Shown here: positions 1 to 5,211 of the stretch, piece by piece | How positions within the stretch are numbered: position 1 is the stretch's first letter | How the letters are laid out: each line of letters opens with the position of its first letter | Origin: Gammaproteobacteria bacterium | Lineage (GTDB): Bacteria; Pseudomonadota; Gammaproteobacteria; SG8-11 | Direction of reading: 5' to 3' | Length of the DNA: 6,519 bases | NCBI GenBank assembly: GCA_016200445.1 | Contig: JACQEQ010000373.1 | Location: 1 to 6,519 of the forward strand | The notes under the pieces: generated by a model | Databases searched by the model: none | What the model saw: only the letters and a program-made list of their open reading frames with translations | Told to the model about the DNA's origin: nothing | Program-made: the position numbers and the translations under genes

Positions 1-171
1 GCCGAAAGCGGCGAAGAAAGTCCGGAACTCGCGCAATGGTGGACCGAGTTCCAATACAAAGACGACGCCGGGCGCGAGGCCATGATGAATGCCACGCAAA
101 AACTAGCGCGCGCCTTGCGCCGCGGCCGCCGCCGCAAGCCAAAATCAGGCGCAACGGCGCCATCCGAGTAA
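1..171 (+). CDS. pcnB: Poly(A) polymerase I, C-terminal end (partial)
   Basis: Frame 1 is open from the window edge to a TAA at 169-171, giving 56 residues of a protein whose start lies outside the window. The visible part has an ELAQWWTEFQ stretch (residues 10-19), which resembles the WW-x-E-F segment near the end of bacterial PcnB. It ends in a basic tail rich in arginine and lysine (about residues 40-48), fitting an RNA-binding enzyme. PcnB adds poly(A) tails to RNA 3' ends and so promotes RNA decay. Its position just before folK is the usual one in beta/gammaproteobacteria and is the main support. The nucleotidyltransferase domain is not in the window, so the call rests on the tail motif and on synteny. 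Confidence 0.75.
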   Translation, partial: AESGEESPELAQWWTEFQYKDDAGREAMMNATQKLARALRRGRRRKPKSGATAPSE

Positions 172-176
172 AGCCA

Positions 177-674
177 GTGCGTGCCTATATCGGGCTGGGA
201 AGCAACCTGGCCGATCCGGTGCAACAGGTTGCGCGCGCCCTTGATGAACTGGCATCCATCCCGCAATCGCAGCTCGTCGCCCGTTCGCGTTTATATCGCA
301 GTGCACCGTTAGGTCCGCCGGATCAGCCCGACTACATCAATGCTGTTGCAGTCATCGACACCGCGCTTGCTGCAAAAAAACTGTTGCATCAACTCCAGCA
401 ACTCGAATCTATGCATGGCCGTGTGCGGGACGGCGAGCGTTGGGGTCCACGCACGCTGGATCTCGATCTGCTGCTCTACGGGGACGAAATTTCCAGCGAT
501 GACGAGCTGACGCTACCGCATCCCGGCGCGCACGAGCGGATTTTTGTGTTGGCGCCGCTGTGGGCGATCGCGCCTGCTGCTGTAATTCCCGGCAAGGGCC
601 GAGTCGTTGACCTGCTTGAAGCTTGCCAATCACAACACATCGAGGTGGTCGACAGTAGCGCGCCAGCACGGTAA
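177..674 (+). CDS. folK: 6-hydroxymethyl-7,8-dihydropterin pyrophosphokinase (HPPK)
   Basis: Cytoplasmic enzyme that transfers pyrophosphate from ATP to 6-hydroxymethyl-dihydropterin, the step before dihydropteroate synthase in folate synthesis. The 165-residue protein has the N-terminal GLGSNL motif (6-11), the PLGPPDQPDYINA segment (44-56) and the HPPK signature RWGPRTLDLDLLLYGD (88-103). Counted from the GTG at 177, R82, R92, D95 and D97 carry the same numbers as the ATP- and Mg-binding residues of E. coli HPPK, which supports this start. The frame is open back to an ATG at 36, but the extra residues there are arginine-rich, unlike HPPK, and lie over pcnB. Only a weak GAG (166-168) precedes the GTG. 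The start is 5 nt after the pcnB stop, so translation is probably coupled. The gene ends in three in-frame stops in a row (TAA TAA TAG, 672-680). Confidence 0.95.
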   Translation: MRAYIGLGSNLADPVQQVARALDELASIPQSQLVARSRLYRSAPLGPPDQPDYINAVAVIDTALAAKKLLHQLQQLESMHGRVRDGERWGPRTLDLDLLLYGDEISSDDELTLPHPGAHERIFVLAPLWAIAPAAVIPGKGRVVDLLEACQSQHIEVVDSSAPAR

Positions 675-717
675 TAATAGCCAGTCGGTCTAGCAGGACG
701 GCAGTCAATAATAATGG

Positions 718-722
718 GGAGG
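718..722 (+). promoter_or_regulatory. Ribosome-binding site that favours the GTG start of the kinase
   Basis: GGAGG at 718-722 ends 6 nt before the GTG at 729, an ideal spacing. The ATG at 714 overlaps the left side of this G-rich run and has no Shine-Dalgarno-like sequence before it (AT-rich CAATAATA). The site therefore argues for initiation at GTG 729 rather than ATG 714. Confidence 0.7.
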
Positions 723-728
723 GAATCC

Positions 729-1382
729 GTGGATAACTATCGTCATTTTGCACATATTGTCGTGGAAGGACCGATCGGCGTAGGTAAAACCAGTTTGGCA
801 CGGCGCCTAGTCACGACATTTAATGGCGAGGCGTTACTGGAAGACGCGGACGACAATCCGTTTCTGGAGCGTTTTTATCAAGACCCGCGCCGTGCGGCGC
901 TGCCGGCGCAAATGTATTTTTTAATGCAACGTGCGCGGCAAATTCAGGCGTTGCGCCAGACGGATTTGTTCCGCTCGACGTTTGTTTCGGATTTTCTGCT
1001 GGAAAAAGACCGCCTGTTTGCGCGCTTAAATCTGGATGACGATGAACTTAAGCTCTACGAAATGATGTACGCCAGCCTTGCTCTCGACGCGCCGTTGCCT
1101 GATTTGGTCGTTTATTTGCAAGCGCCGGTCGATATCTTGCTGGCGCGCGTGCGCAAACGCGGCGCCGCCTATGAGCGGCCGATGGAAATGAATTATCTCA
1201 AGCGCATCAGCGACGCCTATGCGGATTTCTTTTACCGCTACGATGCGTCGCCGCTACTGATCGTCAACGCAGCGGATATCGATTTGGTCGCCAACGACCG
1301 CGACTATCAACAGCTGGTCGAACACATTCGCACCATCCGTGTGGGCCGCCATTATTTTAATCCGTTATCGATCGCGCTATGA
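729..1382 (+). CDS. Deoxynucleoside kinase (dCK/dGK/TK2-type family)
   Basis: Predicted cytoplasmic salvage kinase that phosphorylates deoxynucleosides, probably purine ones, to 5'-monophosphates using ATP. From GTG 729 the protein has 217 residues. It opens with a P-loop GPIGVGKT (14-21), then has E38 in the place of the family's catalytic glutamate. The block DNPFLERFY (42-50) and Q61 in AQMYFL match the base-binding region. SDFLLEKDRLF (87-97) follows, then a predicted strand LVVYLQAP (126-133) and an arginine-rich LID, RVRKRGAAYER (140-150). An in-frame ATG at 714 would add five residues, but the ribosome-binding site fits the GTG better. The stop overlaps the panB start as ATGA, so the kinase is in one transcript with panB. 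Substrate preference cannot be read from the sequence. The family call is firm. Confidence 0.9.
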   Translation: MDNYRHFAHIVVEGPIGVGKTSLARRLVTTFNGEALLEDADDNPFLERFYQDPRRAALPAQMYFLMQRARQIQALRQTDLFRSTFVSDFLLEKDRLFARLNLDDDELKLYEMMYASLALDAPLPDLVVYLQAPVDILLARVRKRGAAYERPMEMNYLKRISDAYADFFYRYDASPLLIVNAADIDLVANDRDYQQLVEHIRTIRVGRHYFNPLSIAL

Positions 1383-2185
1383 CTGCACTCGCCTCACCCA
1401 TCACCCTCACCACACTGCGCAACCTGAAGCGCAACGCGCAGAAGTTTGCCTGCCTCACCGCGTATGACGCGAGCTTTGCGCAGCTATGTGAAGACGCGGG
1501 TGTGGAGGTGGTGCTGGTCGGCGATTCGCTCGGCATGGTGATTCAGGGCCATGACTCGACATTACCGGTGACGCTCAACGACATGATCTACCACACCGCC
1601 AATGTGCGTCGCGCCACGCGCCATGCCCTGGTCATGGCCGACATGCCGTTCATGACTTATGTGCGCGCCGAACAGGCCGTATTTAGCGCCGGCCGTTTAA
1701 TGAAAGAAGGCGGTGCGCACATGGTGAAGCTGGAAGGCGGTGCGGCTTTTGTCGAGACCGTGCGCGCGATGGCGACCAACGGTATTCCGGTGTGCGCGCA
1801 TCTGGGTTTGCTGCCGCAGTCGGTGAACAAACTCGGCGGCTATCGCGTGCAGGGCAAAGATGAAGCTTCCGCTACGGCGATGCTGAACGATGCACGCGCG
1901 ATGCAAGACGCCGGCGCCGATATCGTATTGCTTGAATGCGTACCAGCGACGCTTGCCGCGCAAATCACCAAAGCACTGGAAATTCCCGTGATCGGCATCG
2001 GTGCCGGTGTTGACTGCGACTCGCAAGTGCTAGTGATCTACGACATGCTCGGTATCACGCCGGGCAAGCGGCCGAAATTTTCACATGATTTTCTGCGCGG
2101 ACAGGCCAGCGTAAGCGATGCCATCGCTGCCTATGTGAGCGCGGTGAAGAGCGGTACGTTTCCTGCGGTTGAGCACAGCTTTTAG
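1379..2185 (+). CDS. panB: 3-methyl-2-oxobutanoate hydroxymethyltransferase
   Basis: First committed enzyme of pantothenate synthesis: it transfers a hydroxymethyl group from 5,10-methylene-tetrahydrofolate to 2-oxoisovalerate, making ketopantoate. The 268-residue length is close to E. coli PanB (264). The (beta/alpha)8-barrel motifs are all present: LTAYD (26-30), LVGDSLGM (46-53) with metal ligand D49, STLPVT (60-65), D88 as the second metal ligand, MVKLEGG (115-121) with K117 and E119, HLGLLPQSVN (141-150), the catalytic E186 in LLECVP, and IGIGAG before the C-terminal KF-x(2)-DFL segment. The ATG at 1379 overlaps the kinase stop by 4 nt and has no clear Shine-Dalgarno sequence, so translational coupling is likely. 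The link to folK is functional as well as positional, because PanB consumes a folate cofactor. Confidence 0.98.
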   Translation: MTALASPITLTTLRNLKRNAQKFACLTAYDASFAQLCEDAGVEVVLVGDSLGMVIQGHDSTLPVTLNDMIYHTANVRRATRHALVMADMPFMTYVRAEQAVFSAGRLMKEGGAHMVKLEGGAAFVETVRAMATNGIPVCAHLGLLPQSVNKLGGYRVQGKDEASATAMLNDARAMQDAGADIVLLECVPATLAAQITKALEIPVIGIGAGVDCDSQVLVIYDMLGITPGKRPKFSHDFLRGQASVSDAIAAYVSAVKSGTFPAVEHSF

Positions 2186-2347
2186 GTTATGTTGTAGGTT
2201 GCATGGAGCTTAATTATTTAGGCATAGCTTTTTGCTCAAACTGAGTATTCCTTCACCCTTGCAGGGGGAAGGGGCCATGATCATTACGCTACTGACGCAG
2301 CATTTTAGTTCGATCAAAAAATAACTCACTACACCAGGCCCCTTTAA
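2186..2347. other. panB-panC intergenic gap
   Basis: This 162-bp stretch is AT-richer than the genes beside it and interrupts an otherwise tightly packed operon. It holds a strong imperfect palindrome (2250-2272) and an 8-bp perfect palindrome ATGATCAT (2277-2284). I found no convincing sigma-70 promoter: the best pair, TTGTAG then TATTTA 17 bp later (about 2193-2221), matches only 3 of 6 positions in each box. A weak AGG (2336-2338) lies 9 nt before the panC ATG. No ORF with homology was seen. Confidence 0.7.
2250..2272. repeat. Imperfect palindrome (stem-loop) between panB and panC
   Basis: The left arm CCTTCACCC (2250-2258) and the right arm GGGGGAAGG (2264-2272) can form a 9-position stem with one A-G mismatch and a TTGCA loop. 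No T-run follows on the + strand, so it is a poor intrinsic terminator. The C-rich arm, short loop and G-rich arm recall the dispersed intergenic palindromes common in proteobacterial genomes. It could also act as an RNA processing or stability element between the two coding regions. The hairpin is directly visible; its role is not known. Confidence 0.6.
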
Positions 2348-3199
2348 ATGTTCATCGCCGACAACATCGCCGAGCTGCACCGCGTTTTAACCGTCTGGCA
2401 CAACCAAGGCGACAGCATTGCGCTGGTGCCCACCATGGGCAATTTGCACGCCGGGCATATCCGCCTGGTGCACGAAGCGCGCAAATGCGCCAAGCGCGTA
2501 GTCGTCAGTATTTTCGTCAACCCGCTGCAATTCAACGACCCTACCGACTTCGCTCGTTACCCGCGCACCTTCGCCGAGGACCAAGTCAAGCTCGCTTCTG
2601 CCAAAGCCGATTTATTATTTACACCTGGCGCCGAAGAAATTTACCCGCCCGGCGACGTGACGCGTGTGCACGTGCCCGGCCTGTCGGAAATATTGTGCGG
2701 CGCATTCCGGCCCGGGCATTTCATCGGCGTCACCACCGTGGTCAATAAATTATTCAACATGGTGCAGCCGGATGTGGCGCTGTTCGGCCTGAAGGATTTC
2801 CAGCAGTTCACTATCATTCATCGCATGCTGCTCGACCTGCACATGCCGGTCGAGCTCGTCGGCATCGAAACCGTGCGTGAAACCGACGGCCTAGCGATGA
2901 GTTCGCGCAACAGTCTTTTGTCGAGTGATGAACGTCAGCGCGCACCAGCCATGTATCGCGCGTTGTGCGCGGCGCGTGATGCCGTGCTGAAAGGTGAAGT
3001 TGAAATTGCCGCGCTCGAACAGCGCGGTATGCAAGCGCTAGAACAGACAGGATTTAAGCCGGAATATTTCACACTGCGCCGCGCGGCGGACTTGCAAGCC
3101 GACGATGGTTCAGCACACGAGTTGGTAATACTGGCCGCCGCCTGGCTTGGCAACACCCGGCTCATCGACAATGTGGTGGTTAGTCGTTCTGTAGATTAA
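2348..3199 (+). CDS. panC: Pantoate-beta-alanine ligase (pantothenate synthetase)
   Basis: Final step of pantothenate synthesis: ATP-dependent condensation of pantoate with beta-alanine through a pantoyl-adenylate. The protein has 283 residues, the same as E. coli PanC, and aligns end to end. Visible motifs are PTMGNLHAGH (28-37, with the HxGH nucleotide-binding signature), VSIFVNPLQF (53-62), ARYPRT (69-74), RPGHF-x-GV (121-128), KLFN (134-137), FGLKDFQQ (146-153), and the KMSKS-like MSSRN (184-188). The C-terminal domain ends with AAAWLG-x(2)-RLIDN. The one small oddity is L148 in GLKD, where E. coli has GEKD. The ATG at 2348 has a weak AGG 9 nt upstream, and the length match supports it. 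The gene may share the upstream transcript or have its own promoter in the 162-bp gap. panD does not follow. Confidence 0.98.
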   Translation: MFIADNIAELHRVLTVWHNQGDSIALVPTMGNLHAGHIRLVHEARKCAKRVVVSIFVNPLQFNDPTDFARYPRTFAEDQVKLASAKADLLFTPGAEEIYPPGDVTRVHVPGLSEILCGAFRPGHFIGVTTVVNKLFNMVQPDVALFGLKDFQQFTIIHRMLLDLHMPVELVGIETVRETDGLAMSSRNSLLSSDERQRAPAMYRALCAARDAVLKGEVEIAALEQRGMQALEQTGFKPEYFTLRRAADLQADDGSAHELVILAAAWLGNTRLIDNVVVSRSVD

Positions 3200-3335
3200 G
3201 CGGATTGAAATGACGCCCAATTTCTACTTCATTTGTGCAAATCGTCGAAAATTTTCCGAATGTCTTCAACGTAGAGTCAAACGGTGCAACGCAAGTGCGT
3301 CGGATTGACCGTTCTTTGTTTAAGAAAGTGCTGTA
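3200..3335. other. Convergent intergenic region
   Basis: This 136-bp stretch lies between the end of panC (+) and the end of the unrecognised - strand ORF. It is relatively AT-rich (27 of 60 bases are G or C in 3241-3300 by hand count). It contains a 10-bp palindrome GAAAATTTTC at about 3247-3256, a nested stem-loop at 3280-3313 and a T-rich tract after it. No gene was seen in it. Confidence 0.7.
3280..3320 (+). terminator. Candidate terminator after panC
   Basis: The outer arms AACGGT (3280-3285) and ACCGTT (3308-3313) enclose an inner hairpin ACGCA-AG-TGCGT (3289-3300). The T-rich stretch TTCTTTGTTT (3312-3321) follows on the + strand. The position between two converging genes fits a terminator for the pan transcript, and the stem could also work from the other side. 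The stem is interrupted by unequal internal bulges (3 and 7 nt) and the T-tract is broken, so this is a moderate candidate. Confidence 0.4.
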
Positions 3336-3881
3336 CTACGCATCTTTGAGTCGACCTTCGACGCTACGGGTTTCGGAGAAATTTCTATGGCGGGGATGAA
3401 CCGCACCTTTTCGTAGTAACCGACGCAATTCCGCTTCGCGAATGAAGTGCGCGGTCGTGACCCATGCCTCGTCTTTGTTTGAATGCGCATTTTTAGAAAT
3501 AACAAACTTAATGCCAACCAAAAGTAAACATCCCAGTTTGTGTTCTCCGACAGCCGTGTATTCGTTTCCCCTTCCGGCAACGATTCGCTGACCAAAATAC
3601 TTGATGCTAGTAAGGGCGCGCGGTATCCCTTCGATGATGGCATTCGCTTCATGTTTTCTTCGTTGCCGTATGTGTTCGCCCTGAAACCAGAGTAAAAGAT
3701 CCTCGGGCCTAGTGGCGACATCAAAGATTGAAAGTAACTCGTTGCTCAGTTTCATCACTAAAATATCGGCACGAAGTACACGCATGTGGTTAGATCGCTG
3801 TCGACTTGCGAGCATGTTCGCGGCGATGCCATTCTGGTGAAAGCGAACGCGGGTAGCTGCTTGTACTGCTAATCGCCGCAT
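3336..3881 (-). CDS. Hypothetical protein, unrecognised
   Basis: A 181-codon frame that I cannot assign to a family. The start is well supported: AGGAG (3887-3891) lies 5 nt before the ATG. The predicted protein is basic and mostly soluble. A possible helix runs KLSNELLSIF (about residues 44-53), followed by RPEDLLLWFQGEHIRQRR (58-75). A short hydrophobic strand-like stretch LGCLLLVGIKFVI (115-127) sits in the middle and looks too short and polar-flanked for a membrane segment. An Arg/Lys/His-rich C-terminal third follows. I saw no zinc-finger, helix-turn-helix or catalytic motif with confidence. It lies 63 nt after the GFA gene on the same strand, in a region with lower G+C than its neighbours, which suggests acquisition or weak constraint. 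A 134-codon frame overlaps it (3320-3724) but lacks such a start. It may be a real orphan gene or the remains of one. Confidence 0.45.
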   Translation of the reverse strand: MRRLAVQAATRVRFHQNGIAANMLASRQRSNHMRVLRADILVMKLSNELLSIFDVATRPEDLLLWFQGEHIRQRRKHEANAIIEGIPRALTSIKYFGQRIVAGRGNEYTAVGEHKLGCLLLVGIKFVISKNAHSNKDEAWVTTAHFIREAELRRLLRKGAVHPRHRNFSETRSVEGRLKDA

Positions 3882-3886
3882 AATAT

Positions 3887-3891
3887 CTCCT
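3887..3891 (-). promoter_or_regulatory. Ribosome-binding site of the unrecognised ORF
   Basis: Read on the - strand, AGGAG is followed by ATATT and then the ATG at 3881, a spacing of 5 nt. This is one of the better ribosome-binding sites in the window and the best evidence that the 181-codon frame is translated. Confidence 0.55.
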
Positions 3892-3895
3892 AAAA

Positions 3896-3909
3896 TAATG
3901 TCGACATTA
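3896..3909. promoter_or_regulatory. Perfect 14-bp palindrome, candidate operator
   Basis: TAATGTCGACATTA is its own reverse complement over 14 bp and begins 15 bp before the ATG of the unrecognised ORF. On the - strand, TTTACA (3924-3919) and CATTAT (3900-3895) form a possible -35/-10 pair with an 18-bp spacer, and the palindrome would overlap the -10 box, as repressor sites often do. Against this promoter, its start point would fall within the ribosome-binding site. The palindrome is a plain observation; the operator role is inferred. Confidence 0.4.
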
Positions 3910-3928
3910 CGAGCGTGGTGTAAACCAG

Positions 3929-3946
3929 CACATTCACATTCACATT
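3929..3946. repeat. Three tandem copies of a hexamer (CACATT)
   Basis: CACATT is repeated three times without a gap, and the last copy overlaps the TAA stop of the GFA gene (3945-3947). The ACATTACG at its right end (3942-3949) recurs at 3904-3911, inside and next to the 14-bp palindrome. The repeat could be a cluster of half-sites for the same regulator or a simple slippage repeat. Confidence 0.6.
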
Positions 3947-4340
3947 ACGGTCGTTCCGCGTACTGCGGATTTGCGTCGCAAATTTCAAACCATTCCGCTT
4001 TCGACGCAACAAAGACATGCGCAATCGGCGTCGCTGGAAGTTTTGTGTCCAGCGTGCCGATGCGCAGGCGCAACAGCTCCGGGGCGTTTTCTCTTTTAGT
4101 AAACAGCGGCGAGCCGCAGTCTTGACAGAAATAACGGCCAACACCCGGCGCCGAGTCAAAATGCTTAACGGTGTGCTCGCCGGCGAGAAACTTAAAATCT
4201 TCGGTGCGCACCAGGGTGAGTGCCGCAAAAGCGGAGCCGGTGGCTTTGCGGCAGCGTGAACAATGGCAGAGCAAGATCTGGCTGATATCTGCGTTGAGTT
4301 CGTATTTCACCGTGCCGCACAAACAGCTTCCATTCATCAT
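3945..4340 (-). CDS. GFA-fold (CENP-V/Gfa-type) zinc protein
   Basis: A 131-residue protein of the family named for glutathione-dependent formaldehyde-activating enzyme, a small zinc-bound beta fold. The cysteine set is complete: GSCLCG (4-9, C6 and C8), CHCSRCRK (25-32, C25, C27 and C30) and FCQDCGSPL (71-79, C72 and C75). The length is typical. Two ATGs stand side by side at 4340 and 4337. AAAGGA (4353-4348 on the - strand) is 7 nt from the first, which I take as the start. It begins 20 nt after the fabI stop, so it is probably in the fabI transcript. Most family members have no proven substrate, and the name does not show formaldehyde activity here. A 7-bp inverted repeat ATTTGCG-T-CGCAAAT (3969-3983) lies near the 3' end of the gene. 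Confidence 0.9.
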   Translation of the reverse strand: MMNGSCLCGTVKYELNADISQILLCHCSRCRKATGSAFAALTLVRTEDFKFLAGEHTVKHFDSAPGVGRYFCQDCGSPLFTKRENAPELLRLRIGTLDTKLPATPIAHVFVASKAEWFEICDANPQYAERP

Positions 4341-4360
4341 GCCCTGTTCCTTTGTCTAAA

Positions 4361-5164
4361 TTATTCCTTTGCAACAGCCGGTTCCGGCATCGCCATCGCG
4401 GTGATGTGGTAACCCGCATCGACATACAGAATTTCGCCGGTGATACCGCTGGCAAGATCGGAGCACAGGAATGCGCTGGCGTTGCCGACTTCTTCAATCG
4501 TGATATTGCGGCGCAGCGGTGAGTTGCGTGCGCCATAGTCGAGCAGTTTGCGAAAGTCGGTGATGCCCGATGCAGCCAAGGTGCGGATCGGCCCGGCGGA
4601 GACGGCATTGACGCGCGTGCCTTCGGGCCCAAGACATTGCGCCATGTAGCGCACGTTAGCTTCGAGGCTGGCTTTGGCCGGGCCCATCACGTTGTAATTC
4701 GGCACGGCGCGTTCGGCGCCCAAGTAACTCAGCGTCAGCAGCGCACCGTTGCGGCCCTGCATCATCGCGCGGCCCGCTTTGGCGAGCGCGACGAAGCTGT
4801 AGGAGCTGATGTCGTGCGCCAGTTGCGAGCCTGCGCGCGTGGCGTGCTCGACATAATCGCATTCCAGTTCTTCGCGCGGCGCGAACGCGGCCGAGTGCAC
4901 GATAATGTCAAGACCATCCCAATGTTGTTTCAGTCCGGCGAACACGGCGGCGATCTGTTCGTCGCTGGCTAAGTCGCAGGGCAGGGTGAGTGTGGAGTTG
5001 CATTCTTTGGCGAAACCTTCCACGCGCTCTTTGAGTTTGTCGTTCTGGTAGGTAAACGCCAGTTCCGCGCCTTCGCGATGCATGGCGTGGGCGATGCCCC
5101 AGGCGATCGAGCGATTGCTGGCGATACCGACGATCAGTGCGCGTTTGCCTTGCATGAAACCCAT
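4361..5164 (-). CDS. fabI: Enoyl-[acyl-carrier-protein] reductase (NADH)
   Basis: Reduces trans-2-enoyl-ACP to acyl-ACP, the last step of each round of type II fatty-acid elongation in the cytoplasm. The protein has 267 residues (E. coli FabI has 262) and aligns throughout. Visible features are the Rossmann start GKRALIVGIAS (6-16), SIAWGIA (19-25), HREGAELAFTYQNDKLK (29-45), HDISSYSF (117-124), the catalytic region with Y147, Y157 and K164 (E. coli Y146, Y156 and K163), and SAGPIRTLAASGI near residue 200. At the position of E. coli I92-G93 the sequence is A92-A93. The ATG at 5164 has AAGGAG (5178-5173) 8 nt upstream, a strong site. The start lies 47 nt after the hpnE stop on the same strand, so co-transcription is likely. 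The 20-nt gap to the GFA gene extends the same unit. Confidence 0.98.
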   Translation of the reverse strand: MGFMQGKRALIVGIASNRSIAWGIAHAMHREGAELAFTYQNDKLKERVEGFAKECNSTLTLPCDLASDEQIAAVFAGLKQHWDGLDIIVHSAAFAPREELECDYVEHATRAGSQLAHDISSYSFVALAKAGRAMMQGRNGALLTLSYLGAERAVPNYNVMGPAKASLEANVRYMAQCLGPEGTRVNAVSAGPIRTLAASGITDFRKLLDYGARNSPLRRNITIEEVGNASAFLCSDLASGITGEILYVDAGYHITAMAMPEPAVAKE

Positions 5165-5211
5165 GGTGAGCTCTCCTTCAAAATTGAACGCTCATTGTAT
5201 TGAAGGCGCCA

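Noticed and set aside
36..176. N-terminal extension of folK from the ATG at 36
   Set aside because: The extra 47 residues are arginine-rich, overlie the pcnB reading frame and do not look like HPPK. The GTG at 177 gives the expected length and E. coli-like residue numbering.
409..801. 130-codon - strand frame across folK and the kinase start
   Set aside because: It is antisense to two well-supported genes and has no recognisable protein features.
3350..3362. GTCGA-CCT-TCGAC short hairpin at the end of the orphan ORF
   Set aside because: The stem is only 5 bp, lies within the reading frame and lacks a T-tract.
3320..3724. 134-codon - strand frame overlapping the orphan ORF
   Set aside because: It has no good ribosome-binding site that I can see and no recognisable motif, and the 181-codon frame covers nearly all of it with a better start. 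It is kept only as a less likely alternative.
3969..3983. ATTTGCG-T-CGCAAAT inverted repeat as a terminator of the GFA gene
   Set aside because: It lies inside the coding sequence, has only a 1-nt loop and no T-run after it on the - strand. Chance or coding constraint explains it as well.
3890..4228. 112-codon - strand frame over the GFA gene
   Set aside because: It is an out-of-frame shadow of the GFA coding sequence, whose cysteine motifs prove the other frame.
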